Shown here one piece after another: positions 24,101-34,453 of a stretch of 64,000 nucleotides of DNA; positions within the stretch are counted from its first letter, which is position 1, and the number at the start of each line of letters is the position of its first letter. A program made the position numbers and the translations under genes. This DNA is from Macrostomum hystrix (taxonomy: Eukaryota > Platyhelminthes > Macrostomidae). The DNA is taken from positions 3,814,001 to 3,878,000 of the forward strand of contig CATNEN010000034.1 in assembly GCA_950097015.1 (NCBI GenBank), in the 5' to 3' direction. A model generated the notes under the pieces. The model searched no databases. It had not been told where the DNA came from and saw only the letters and a list, made by a program, of their open reading frames with translations.

Positions 24101-27100
24101 TCACTGCGTGTCTAACAGGGGAGGTCACTGCGTGTCTAACAGAGGAGGTCACTGCGTGTCTAACAGAGGATGTCACTGCGTGTCTAACAGAGGATGTCAC
24201 TGTGTGTCTAACAGAGGATGTCACTGTGTGTCTAACAGGGGATGTCACTGCGTGTCTAACAGAGGATGTCACTGTGTGTCTAACAGAGGATGTCACTGTG
24301 TGTCTAACAGGGGAGGTCACTGCGTGTCTAACAGAGGATGTCACTGCGTGTCTAACAGAGGATGTCACTGCGTGTCTAACAGAGGATGTCACTGCGTGTC
24401 TAACAGGGGAGGTCACTGCGTGTCTAACAGAGGAGGTCACTGCGGGTCTAACAGGGGAGGTCACTGCGTGTCTAACAGAGGATGTCACTGCGTGTCTAAC
24501 AGAGGATGTCACTGCGTGTCTAACAGAGGATGTCACTGCGTGTCTAACAGGGGAGGTCACTGCGTGTCTAACAGAGGAGGTCACTGCGTGTCTAACAGGG
24601 GAGGTCACTGCGTGTCTAACAGAGGAGGTCACTGCGTGTCTAACAGAGGATGTCACTGTGTGTCTAACAGAGGATGTCACTGCGTGTCTAACAGGGGATG
24701 TCACTGCGTGTCTAACAGAGGATGTCACTGCGTGTCTAACAGGGGAGGTCACTGCGTGTCTAACAGAGGCTGTCACTGCGTGTCTAACAGAGGATGTCAC
24801 TGTGTTTTTCTAACAGAGGATGTTACTGTGTGTCTATCAGGGGGAGGTCACAGAGTGTCTAACAGGGGTAGGTCACTGTGTGTCGAACAGGGGATGTCAC
24901 TTTCAAATTTTTAAGTTGGGGTTTCAGTCTAACAGCTGTGTACCAGTGTCAAACAAGAAGTGACACTATCATTAAGGTGGCAATTTGAAAGAATCAATTT
25001 GGCTGCTGGTACCTGAGAACAACGGCTCTAATCTTTTATTAGAATATAATATAGATGAATAGTGCTTCTGTTTGCAAAGCAACTATATCTAATTCGCACA
25101 AAAAAGCTGCAAAAAAGCAACCAACAAGCGTCATAGAGACTGTGAGGCACAATCTTTTATTTAGAGCTCGTATGGCTGCAATATATTTACGGGCCATGGA
25201 TACTGTAGGAAGAGCCGAAATACTATATACAATATCATTCTTTTATTCCACTAAAAACTCGCGCCAAATTTTTTTCGTTCTCATTCTTAGCTATTTTTCT
25301 CTTATTTATTTTCTACCTATTAAAGCAGTTTTGCTTCACTCGGCCCTAGCAACAGGAGGGCCCATGCAGCTGCTCTAACCATAGCCCTTCAAACTAACTA
25401 ACCTAGAGATGGATGGGGCCGGTGAAATTGCCAGAAAAAAGGTACTTGGGCGGCCATTTTTGTGGGCGTTGCGTTGCCTATTTTCTGCGCGAAAAGAAAA
25501 ATAATGAATTTTCCAGCAAAACACAGAAAACAGCTCAACAACGCAAGAGGGAGAGAGAAGCAGAAGCGAATCTTGAGTATACTTCAATACTACGAATATA
25601 TTCATTAGTAACAACACCACGTCAACGTTCAGATGCTTCCAACGTGCAGATGCACAGTCAGGTCCTTTACATTGAGTTTTTCGTTCAAACTTCAAGTTCT
25701 TAAAGATACACTTGAATCCTTCCCTTAATGCTCAAATCTTTTTACTCTTTTCATGGATGTTTAGACTATAATTTACCTACTAAATTGTCTTCTGGCGTTT
25801 AATATTGAATTCTCCTCCGAAGGAGGAGTTCAGCCCTGCAAATAGGCACAGTGAATACCTGAGTGAGTACTAGCGTAGATGTCAAGTTGAATAACTGACT
25901 AGCTTTCGAAATAAATCGTAAATACGAGGGATGTACTCTTATTTTTACGGTTTTTTTTTAAAATATCAAACGAATAATTTCAGCGCCGTCGTCTGCATCC
26001 AAAGCCAACGACGAGGAGTCTCCGTTCGATGGTATCTGCCTAAACAAGCCGTCTCTGTTTAAAGGTGCGTCAGTAGCTAGTTCATCCGATTTGAATGAGA
26101 ACGAAATTATAAACTAAAAAAATAGACTGTAAAATTCTGTAAAACATGGTTAAATTCTCAGGCAAACTGGCCCAAACTCTGGAAGCCGCCGCTGCCGCCT
26201 CGTCAGCAGCCTCGAGTCTCATGCTGCAGGCGGCCACGATGGAGCAGTCAACGCAGCCGGCACTGCCGCAGCTTCTGACGCTGCCGCCGCAACCGCCGCC
26301 GCAGCGTCCAGAGTCCTACATTCGGCGCTACATGGGCTTCGAGAACTGCGGCGACTCCGGCTGTCGCAGTGCCGGAGTGCGCGAGCACTACCATTGCGCC
26401 GACTGCGAGCGTGCCCTGGGCCGTCGCGAGGAGATGATCAGGCACGTCAAATGGCACAAGAAGCGCGCCGAGTCGCTGGCCCTGGGCTTCCTGCGCTATT
26501 CTCCAGGCGATCAGTGCGGCAGCACCGTCTGCAGTTTCAACGGGCGCCAGACTCACTATCACTGCGCCCACCGCGGCTGCAGCAAGGTCTACGTCAGTAC
26601 ATCCGACGTGCAGATTCACGCCAATTATCACAGGAAGGATGCCGCCATAATTCGGCAGGGATTTCAAAGATTTCGCGCCACAGAGGAGTGTCCTGACGAC
26701 GGCTGTCAGTACCAGAAAGAGAGAACCACGCATTTTCACTGTCTGCGGCCCAATTGCTCATTCACCTTCAAGAACAAGACAGACATGGAGAAGCACAAGG
26801 GCCATCACATGCGCAACGACCAGTTCGCCCGGGACGGCTTTCGCAAGTACATGAAATACGAGACCTGCGAGTTTGCGGACTGCAAATTCTCCCGCCTGAT
26901 GAATCACATTCACTGCATTCGAACTGGCTGCGACTTCGTCGTGCATTCGTCCAGCCAGATCCTCTCCCACTGCCGGAAACACGACAGGCGTCTTCGCGAC
27001 GACTTGCTGACCGCAGCTGATTTCGACGCCGCCAACGGTAAAGAAATCGGCGGCGGCCGCGGCCGAGGGGTCAACAGCGAAGAGGACGACGACGAGGACG

Positions 27101-28860
27101 ACGATGATAGCCGATTCGCCATTGTGGCCGACCGAGCTACCCTGGTGGAGCTTGAGGGTCGCCGGGCGGAGATTCGCGCCAAGCTTGAGTCCACCGATCG
27201 GGATCAGCTTCTGCTGGCCCACTGCCGCCGCTTCACCGCCAACGATCCGTGCCAGTCGCGGTGCGAGCTGCTATTCAAGGACCACCAGCACTGCCTAGTG
27301 TGTCCGGCCGCCTTCAAGTCCAAGGAGCGGGCCAGAGACCACGCCCGCATGCACTTCTTGGACGCTGAATTCGCGCTGGCGTTGTTCTATCGCCACATTC
27401 CTAGCGTGGACAAAAATGGCGACGGTGGTGGTGATGCAGGTGCTGCCGCAGACTGTCCGCATTGTTCTGACGGCCGCACCGAGCACCTACACTGTCGCTA
27501 CTGCCTGGCTCGGCCAGCCGCAGCCGACGAAAGCCAAGGCGCGGAGGTTGCCGCGCCACCGCTGTCATGCCTCAATCACGTTCGCTGTCATGAAGCTGTT
27601 CAACTTCCGCCGCCGATGCCACCGATGCTGGTGTCGCTATCGGAGCAGCAACAGGAGCAGCAGCAGCAGCAGCAGCAACAACAACAACAACGGCGTCGTC
27701 CATTGACTTCATCAGCCGCTAGCCTCGAGTGGCAGCAGCGACGTCGGGGTCGTCCGCCAAAGAATGCAGCGGCCGTGGCCTACCAGAGTCTGCCGCCTCA
27801 CCTGGAGGCCAGCCCGCAGGCCCTGCTGTTCGACGACAGCTCCGTCAACCTGCTCCGTCGGGAGAACTTCCTGACAGCCGGCGATCAGTCAGTCTGCGGC
27901 TTTCGAATGATCGTTGAAGCCGCTGGCTTGGACGCCCGCTGTCCCATTTTGGGCAACGCCTGTCCGTTCTCAGATTCATTCACGACTGACCACTTTCACT
28001 GCACCCGGCTGCGCTGCAACTGGGCCTCGGACAGTTTGGCCGAAGTCAACGAGCACCGGACTGGATTTCATAGCCAGCTAGCCAGCCTGCCGCAGGGCGT
28101 CGAGTACTTCGCCGCTCGCATCGCCTGCCGCTGGCCCGGCTGTCAGCGCAGCGGCTCCGTTGGCGGACATTTTCATTGCCTGCGGCCGAGGTGTGGCTAC
28201 ACCTTTGTCCGGCCGTCCACCATTACCGCCCACCTGTCTAAGCACGAGAAAGCTAGTCCAGGCCAGCAGCAGCAGCCGCCGCCGCTGCTGCACTTTCCCA
28301 ACCAGCCGCTGATCCACACTGCTGAGTGTCCGTGCGACCGGCCGGACTGTCCGATGGCGGACCAGACGCACGCGCACTGCTCGCATCCAGACTGCGACGA
28401 AGCCTTCGCTGACGCCCAGCAGCTGCGCACTCATCGCTGCGTAGGACGCGAGGCAGCCGCAGCCGCCGGCGGCACGTCAAACGCTGCAGCCGCAGCCGCA
28501 GCCGCCGCTGCAGCCGCTATGGCAGCCGCCGCAGCCGCCTGGCCCCTGGGCCTTCTAGTCGATCATTTCGAGCGCTTCTCCGGGGCCTGCGGCTCGGCTG
28601 GGTGCCCCTTTGACTGCTCGCACGCGCACTGCAGCCTTTGCGGCGCTGAGTTCAGCTCGGCCAATCCCAAACAGCTGGCCGAGCACGCGGCCTATCATGC
28701 GGCCGCTACCGCGGCAGCTGCGGCCGCCGCCGCGGCCACTGCCAACGAGGCCGAAGATGCCGACGAAGGCAACGATAATTCCGTTGATGGTGGGGCTTCG
28801 ATTTCAGCTAATGAAAACTCTTCTTCAGCGGCGACATTCCGACTGCTCTACTCACAGTAG
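19783..28860 (+). CDS. CASZ1: Castor (CASZ1) zinc-finger transcription factor (3 exons)
   Basis: Exons 19783-20101, 25984-26064 and 26162-28860 join in matching phase to give 1032 residues. Castor proteins are nuclear transcription factors controlling neuroblast timing and neural/cardiac differentiation. The N-terminal LMLDDICRRLQ parallels the LKLNAICAKLS segment of human CASZ1. KRQRR (44-48) may be a nuclear signal, and PLDLC (73-77) resembles a CtBP-binding PxDLS site and the RSLDLTVK element of CASZ1. From about residue 196, four tandem castor-type fingers follow (C-x4-C ... C-x4-C-x12-H-x4-H), with diagnostic EEMIRHVKWHKKR, TSDVQIHANYHRKD, FQRFRATEECP and FTFKNKTDMEKHK. About six more divergent fingers continue to about residue 990, separated by acidic, poly-Gln and poly-Ala tracts. 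Exon 1 starts 20 bp after TATAAA at 19762. Intron 1 is 5.9 kb and contains three satellites. Confidence 0.92.
20186..20492. repeat. 15-bp minisatellite in CASZ1 intron 1
   Basis: About 20 units of tctcaaatcgacgat with occasional g or t variants. It begins within 90 bp of the exon 1 donor. The unit is a multiple of three, so frames stay open on both strands, but nothing suggests coding. Confidence 0.95.
21066..21260. repeat. (TAG)n trinucleotide microsatellite
   Basis: About 60 copies of gta/tag with interruptions such as taatatcagtagtaatag occurring twice. It lies in CASZ1 intron 1. Confidence 0.97.
22558..24903. repeat. 24-bp satellite, 2.3 kb, in CASZ1 intron 1
   Basis: Nearly 100 units of 24 bp containing gtcactgcgtgtctaacag, with variable sites (gcg/gtg/ggg; agagg/agggg; gatg/gagg). 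The order of variants recurs in blocks, indicating higher-order duplication. Near 23340-23500 several units are degenerate or length-variant. The period leaves three long frames open at once (up to 531 codons), which rules out reading them as genes. Each unit contains ctaacag, a branch-point/acceptor-like motif in the sense direction of the host gene. Confidence 0.97.
24904..25983 (+). other. 3' part of CASZ1 intron 1
   Basis: AT-rich intron sequence after the satellite. Short ORFs at 25055-25703 have no protein-like features. It ends with the acceptor aataatttcag. Confidence 0.6.
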
Positions 28861-29273
28861 AGTGAAATGAGTTTTGTTTAAAAAATTAATAATTTCATAC
28901 TCTGATGCACATTGAAAGTAATTTTACCTGACAGTTGACAAGTGTTATTGACTGAAGTAATTTTATCCAAACTTCAAATCTTTTCTCTCACCTATCTATT
29001 CTTAGTTTTCATTTCTATAGTAATCAACTAAACCACGAGAATGAAATTGACGGACCTGTGCCTTGTTGATATTTATCATTTATAACTTATCGAAAACATC
29101 TATTATGAATGTAGTGCTAATTTGATGATGTAATTGAGTATCCACGTATTACACTTGTTATTTAAGAATTCATTTAACTGGCGACTTGTTAACAAGCAAA
29201 CTATTAACAGATAAGGTGAAAATTTATTTTTATCGGACGTTAATTCCAAGGAAATCATTGATAATACATTATA
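28861..29273 (+). other. CASZ1 3' flank
   Basis: AT-rich sequence following the stop at 28858-28860, expected to contain the 3' UTR. No clean AATAAA was found. Confidence 0.4.
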
Positions 29274-30305
29274 ATGGAATGTATGGGTGTAAAATGCATG
29301 GATCATGGAATGGAATGCATTGCTCATGGAATGGGATGCATGGATCATGGAATGGAATGCAGTGATCATGGAATGGAATTCATGGATCATGGAATGAAAT
29401 GCAGTGATCATGGAATGGAATGCAGTGATCATGGAATGGAATTCATGGATCATGGAATGAAATGCAGTGATCATGGAATGGAATGCAGTAATCATGTAAT
29501 GGAATGCAGTGATCATGGAATGGAATTCATGGATCATAGAATGAAATGCAGTGATCATGGAATGGAATTCATGGATCATGGAATGGAATGCAGTGATCAT
29601 GGAATGGAATGCAGTGATCATGGAATGGAATGCACTGATCATGGAATGGAATGCAGTGATCATGGAATGGAATTCATGGATCGTGGAATGGAATGCAGTG
29701 ATCATGGAATGGAATTCATGGATCATGGAATGGAATGCACTGATCATGGAATGGAATGCACTGATCATGGAATGGAATGCACTGATCATGGAATGGAATG
29801 CAGTGATCATGTAATGGAATTCATGGATCGTGGAATGGAATGCAGTGATCATGGAATGGAATTCATGGATCATGGAATGGAATGCACTGATCATGGAATG
29901 GAATGCACTGATCATGGAATGGAATGCAGTGATCATGTAATGGAATGCACTGATCATGGAATGGAATTCATGGATCATGGAATGGAATGCACTGATCATG
30001 GAATGGAATGCACTGATCATGGAATGGAATGCACTGATCATGGAATGGAATGCACTGATCATGTAGTGGAATGCACTGTTCATGGAATGGAATGCAGTGA
30101 TCATGGAGTGGAATGCACTGTTCATGGAATGGAATGCAGTGATCATGGAGTGGAATGCACTGTTCATGGAATGGAATGCACTGATCATGGAGTGGAATGC
30201 ACTGTTCATGGAATGGAATGCACTGATCATGGAGTGGAATGCACTGTTCATGGAATGGAATTCATGGATCATGGAATGGAATGCACTGTTCATGGAATGG
30301 GTCTG
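29274..30305. repeat. 21-bp satellite
   Basis: About 49 units of 21 bp built on gatcatggaatggaatgca. The last third alternates two variants (tgatcatggagtgg / tgttcatggaatgg), a 42-bp higher-order unit. Frames are open on both strands because 21 is a multiple of three. Confidence 0.97.
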
Positions 30306-30525
30306 GTTTAATGTAGATTTAACGCCGCTTAAGTCCAAAAAATCAAAAAACTCAACAAGCTCTTTGAAAGAGATCTATGGAAGTATCGTCTATGGCAAAA
30401 AAGTAATACAAATCTAGAAAAATGCACATAATCGATTCTGGAAGAGCAATATTTCAGAAGACGAATATTTTAATGATCGAAAATTCTACAGATTTACGAG
30501 TAATCTATTTGGTTCTACAGTGCTC

Positions 30526-33503
30526 ATGGAGGACCTCGGGTCTTTTCAAGGAAACGATTCTGAAAAGTCCTCCAGCAGCAACTCGATGTCGCGATTGAGC
30601 CAGATGTCAATTAGCAAGGATACGCACTGGCGTCGAGCTAGTGTCCGTTCCGCGATGTCATCGACTTCTCGGCCGGGCTCAATTTGCGACGGGTACAGTA
30701 CGGGCAGCGAGTTCACTAATTGGACTACCGACCAACCAAGGCTTCGAGAATTCGGACTGGATTGCCTAGCACTGAGGAGTGTTAACTTCGGCTTCAAGCA
30801 GCACACCTGGCTACAGTCTGTAGAGGAGGTTGGTGGCCTGGTTCGATTTCACAGTCAGCCGTTTGTCTGCGAGATTCTGCTGCAGCTTGACAAGTAAGAT
30901 GGGTCAGGGGTGGATGGGTCAGGGGTAGATGGGTCAGGGGTGGATGTGTCAGGGGTGAATGGGTCAGGGGTGGATGGGTCACGGGTGGATAGGTCAGGGG
31001 TGGATGGGTCAGGGGTGGATGGGTCAGGGTGGATGGGTCAGGGGTGGATGTGTCAGGGGTGGATGGTTCAGGGGTGGATGGGTCAGGGGTGGATGGGTCA
31101 CGGGTGGATAGGTCAGGGGTGGATGGGTCAGGGGTGGATGTGTCAGGGGTGGATGGTTCAGGGGTGGATGGGTCAGGGGTGGATGAGTCAGGGGTGGATG
31201 GGTCAGGGGTGGATGGGTCAGGGGTGGATGGGTCAGGGGTGGATGAGTCAGGGGTGGATCGGTCAGGGGTGGATGGGTCAGGGGTGGATGGGTCAGGGGT
31301 GGATGGGTCAGGGGTGGATGAGTCAGGGGTGGATCGGTCAGGGGTGGATGGGTCAGAGATCGATTGCTCAGAAATTGTTGGGTTGTACTGATTTGGAGGG
31401 CTTATGGGGCTAATCCGGAATGCTCGAATTAAGCCAAAATCATATGCTGTAGGAGTTTAGCCACAGCTGATTGGACTCTGGGCCTAGTTCAGGGCTGCAG
31501 CCAATCCAGCTTCGTCGCCCAGTTCGAGGAGGCCTGCACCCTGGAGTCGTTCTCCCAGCCGCTGGCCGCTGGAACATTTCGCATGCTTAACGACAGCGAC
31601 GGCATCCAGTTCCCGTTTGCAACCCACACCAACTCGCTGCTTGAGGTGGACAAGAACACGGTGGTTGCTGACCAATGCCAGCTCCTGTCCTACAACTGCG
31701 TGTTCGCCCCGTACACTCAGGTGGACTTTTGAAGCTAGTTTGGCTTTAAGTACATATTTTGGTGCTAATATAGACGAGATTAGAGATTTAAGAATAATTT
31801 TGGACTATCGGCATACGTTTAGGAGAAATATGAAGACATTTTGTAGCAATGGGAAGAAATTTAGAAGAAATTAGGAGAAATTGGATGAAATTGGAAGAAA
31901 TGGGAAGAATTTAGGAAAAATGGGAAGAATTTAGGAGAAATGGGAAGAATTTAGGAGAAATGGGAAGAATTTAGGAGAAATGGGAAGAATTTAGGAGAAA
32001 TGGGAAGATTATAGAAGAAATGGGAAGATTATAGGAAAAATGGGAAGAATTTAGGAGAAATGGGAAGATTATACGAGAAATGGGAAGATTATAGGAGAAA
32101 TGGGAAGATTATATGAGAAATGGGAAGATTATAGGAGAAATGGGAAGATTATAGGAGAAATGGAAAGATTATAGGAGAAATGGGAAGAATTTAGGAGATA
32201 TGGGAAGAATTTAGGAGAAATGGGAAGAATTTAGTAGAAATGGGAAGAAATCAGGAGAAATGGGAAGAAATTAGGAGAAATGGGAATAATTTAGGAGATA
32301 TGGGAAGAATTTAGTAGAAATGGGAAGAAATTAGGAGAACTGGGAAGAGTAAAGGTAGAAATACATTTTTCGTAATGAAATGAAACGATAAAGGATTTTC
32401 ATTATTCGGAATAGTGCGAAGTCTATGGAAAGCAAATCGATCCTAGAAATTTGTTCAGATAAAAATGTTTTTTTAGACCGACGTTGCGCTGACGAGTCGC
32501 CAGCACTACCTGACCCACGTGAGCTTTCGGCAGAGCTGCACCACCTGGCTGGTTGCTGTGCGGCGCGGCGACCAAACGGAGCGTCACTATCACCAGCGCA
32601 TCAAGTACCTGACCTTCAATCCAACATGGGATCGCTTGTACTCACTCATGACTATGAGGTGGGATTGCGCTTTTGAGGTATGTCACTGGGAACGCTATTT
32701 TCATAGATGCCTCAAATTCCCTTCTCCGCTGTCTCCCATCAACCCATCTCAAATCCTTCTCTACGCTGTCTTCCATAATCCAAACTCAAATCCTCTTTCC
32801 GCTGTCTCCCATCATCCCAACTCAAATCCTTCTCTACGCTGTCTCCCATCATCCCAACTCAAATCCTTCTCTCCACTTTCTCCCATCATCCCAACTCAAA
32901 TCCTTCTCTCCACTTTCTCCCATCATCCCAACTCAAATCCTTCTCTCCACTTTTTCCCATCATCCCAACTCAAATCCTTCTCTCCACTTTCTCCCATCAT
33001 CCCAACTCAAATCCTTCTCTCCACTTTCTCCCATCATCCCAACTCAAATCCTTCTCTCCACTTTCTCCCATCATCCCAACTCAAATCGACCCCGAATCGA
33101 ACTGCATGGACTCCAGGCCGACTTAGACTATCGCCGTGGCGGAGAGACGGTCGTGAAATTCGACGAGAGCGGCTCCAACTTGCCGAGCATCTGCGAGCGA
33201 CCTCTGCCGGTGTTCCGCTCCGTGCTGCTTGGCCCCACACTGGCTGACACCCGTGCCACCATCTGCTACCCCGCCGATACCGGACAGCCGGCGCAGCTGC
33301 GGCAGCCGCCAAAGTACATCACGGTGCCCTGGGGCATTTGGCAGCGGCAAATGCAGCGAGAGAACTGCGGCTTGCTAGCCTACGGCAGCCAACAGAACTG
33401 GGAACCGCGCTTTTGGCCCATTCAACAGCCCAACAGTCTTATTGGGAATAATCCTGAGGTGGTGATTGATGTAGTTAAAACTACTGACAGCTCAAGCATG
33501 TAA
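30526..33503 (+). CDS. Unrecognised protein, about 391 aa (4 exons)
   Basis: Proposed exons 30526-30893, 31501-31720, 32477-32677 and 33117-33503 join with consistent phases and GT-AG borders. The first ATG lies 5 bases after a strong acceptor-like ggttctacag, suggesting spliced-leader addition or a 5' UTR intron. The N-terminal 65 residues are Ser-rich, with RRAS and similar potential kinase sites. The rest looks globular, rich in aromatic and aliphatic residues: HTWLQSVEEVGGLVRFHSQP, CTLESFSQPLAAGTFRML, NSLLEVDKNTVVADQCQLLS and PPKYITVPWGIWQRQMQ. No signal peptide or membrane segment is evident. The layout of short beta-rich segments faintly recalls CABIT-type domains (THEMIS/GAREM), but I would not assign it. 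The exon 3 donor could instead be at 32659; gtatgt at 32678 is stronger and keeps phase. Confidence 0.65.
30898..31372. repeat. 15-bp minisatellite in intron 1 of the unknown gene
   Basis: About 31 units of ggtcaggggtggatg, with agtca, tgtca and acggg variants. It begins four bases after the donor gtaa of the 30526 exon. Confidence 0.97.
31855..32352. repeat. 20-bp minisatellite in intron 2 of the unknown gene
   Basis: About 25 units of gaatttaggagaaatgggaa; the middle third has gattataggagaaatgggaa. The unit contains an acceptor-like tttag. Confidence 0.95.
32722..33090. repeat. 36-bp minisatellite in intron 3 of the unknown gene
   Basis: About ten pyrimidine-rich units containing ccaactcaaatccttctctc and the cactttctcccatcat block. 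The array ends less than 30 bp before the proposed acceptor at 33116. Confidence 0.95.
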
Positions 33504-33524
33504 CTCTGAGAATCTAGAAACCAG

Positions 33525-33895
33525 ATCGATAAATTCTTTCCTCTACTCCAACTGGATCGATAAATTCCTTCCTCTACTCCAACTGGATCGATAAATTCCT
33601 TCCTCTACTCCAACTGGATCGATAAATTCCTTCCTCTACTCCAACTGGATCGATAAAATCCTTCCTCTACTCCAACTAAATCGATAAATTCCTTCCTCTA
33701 CTCCAACTAAATCGATAAAATCCTTCCTCTACTCCAACTAAGTCGATAAATTCCTTCCTCTACTCCAACTGGATCGATAAATTCCTTCCTCTACTCCAAC
33801 TGGATCGATAAATTCCTTCCTCTACTCCAACTAAGTCGATAAATTCCTTCCTCTACCCAAACTAGATCGATAAATTCCTTCCTCTACAAAAAATT
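33525..33895. repeat. 31-bp minisatellite
   Basis: About 12 units containing ccttcctctactccaact and the ggatcgataaatt segment, beginning just after the stop of the unknown gene. It probably lies in the 3' UTR or the spacer between two convergent genes. Confidence 0.95.
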
Positions 33896-34453
33896 CCTTC
33901 CTTACCTTTCCTTATAGCTTTTATTGATCACTTATACAAGTTACATGGTTACATAATAAATATTGTTCTTATGCATTGGTATATTATAGCTTATTTAATG
34001 ATTTTTTCATTTTTTAACTGTAATTCAAAATAAAAAGGGCATTTTCTTTGTTCTTCTTGAAGCATGTCTTGCTATGTTTTTGCTGTTTTTTTACTTATTA
34101 GAATTCTACTAAGAATATTGTGCTCAAATCACTGTAATATTAACTTCAATTTGATAGCACGTTTAGTGGTTAGCAAACCAATAGTAAAATGTATCTGATT
34201 TTAACGCATAGATGGGTCTTCTGAAAAACTGTTAAGAACAGCAGTAGTTGATTCTATTTTTAGACATATCTTGTGGAATCCCTCCTTTGCCACCAATACC
34301 CTAAGCACGTGACTTAAATGAGCCAATCAGATGAAACCTATGCATAGTCTTAGATTTTATATTACATAATTAATTCATGAAAATAGTTTAATCTTCATCA
34401 ACATCGACACCATCGCTGTATGTCAGCGATGTTAGAAGTCCCCTAAATTCCTG

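Noticed and set aside
22504-24914. ORFs of 276, 531, 441 and 435 codons in the 24-bp satellite, including Cys-rich repeats such as CVSNRGCH
   Set aside because: Three frames are open at once and on both strands because the unit length is a multiple of three. The region lies in an intron of the castor gene and shows only unit variation.
25055-25703. Overlapping ORFs of 107, 96 and 106 codons
   Set aside because: Random open frames on both strands in AT-rich intron sequence of castor, without conserved composition.
29103-30338. 411-codon minus and 345-codon plus ORFs (FHSMI and MECSDHG repeats)
   Set aside because: Satellite translation, open on both strands.
30910-31413. 167-codon ORF (GQGWM repeats)
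   Set aside because: 15-bp minisatellite inside an intron of the unknown gene.
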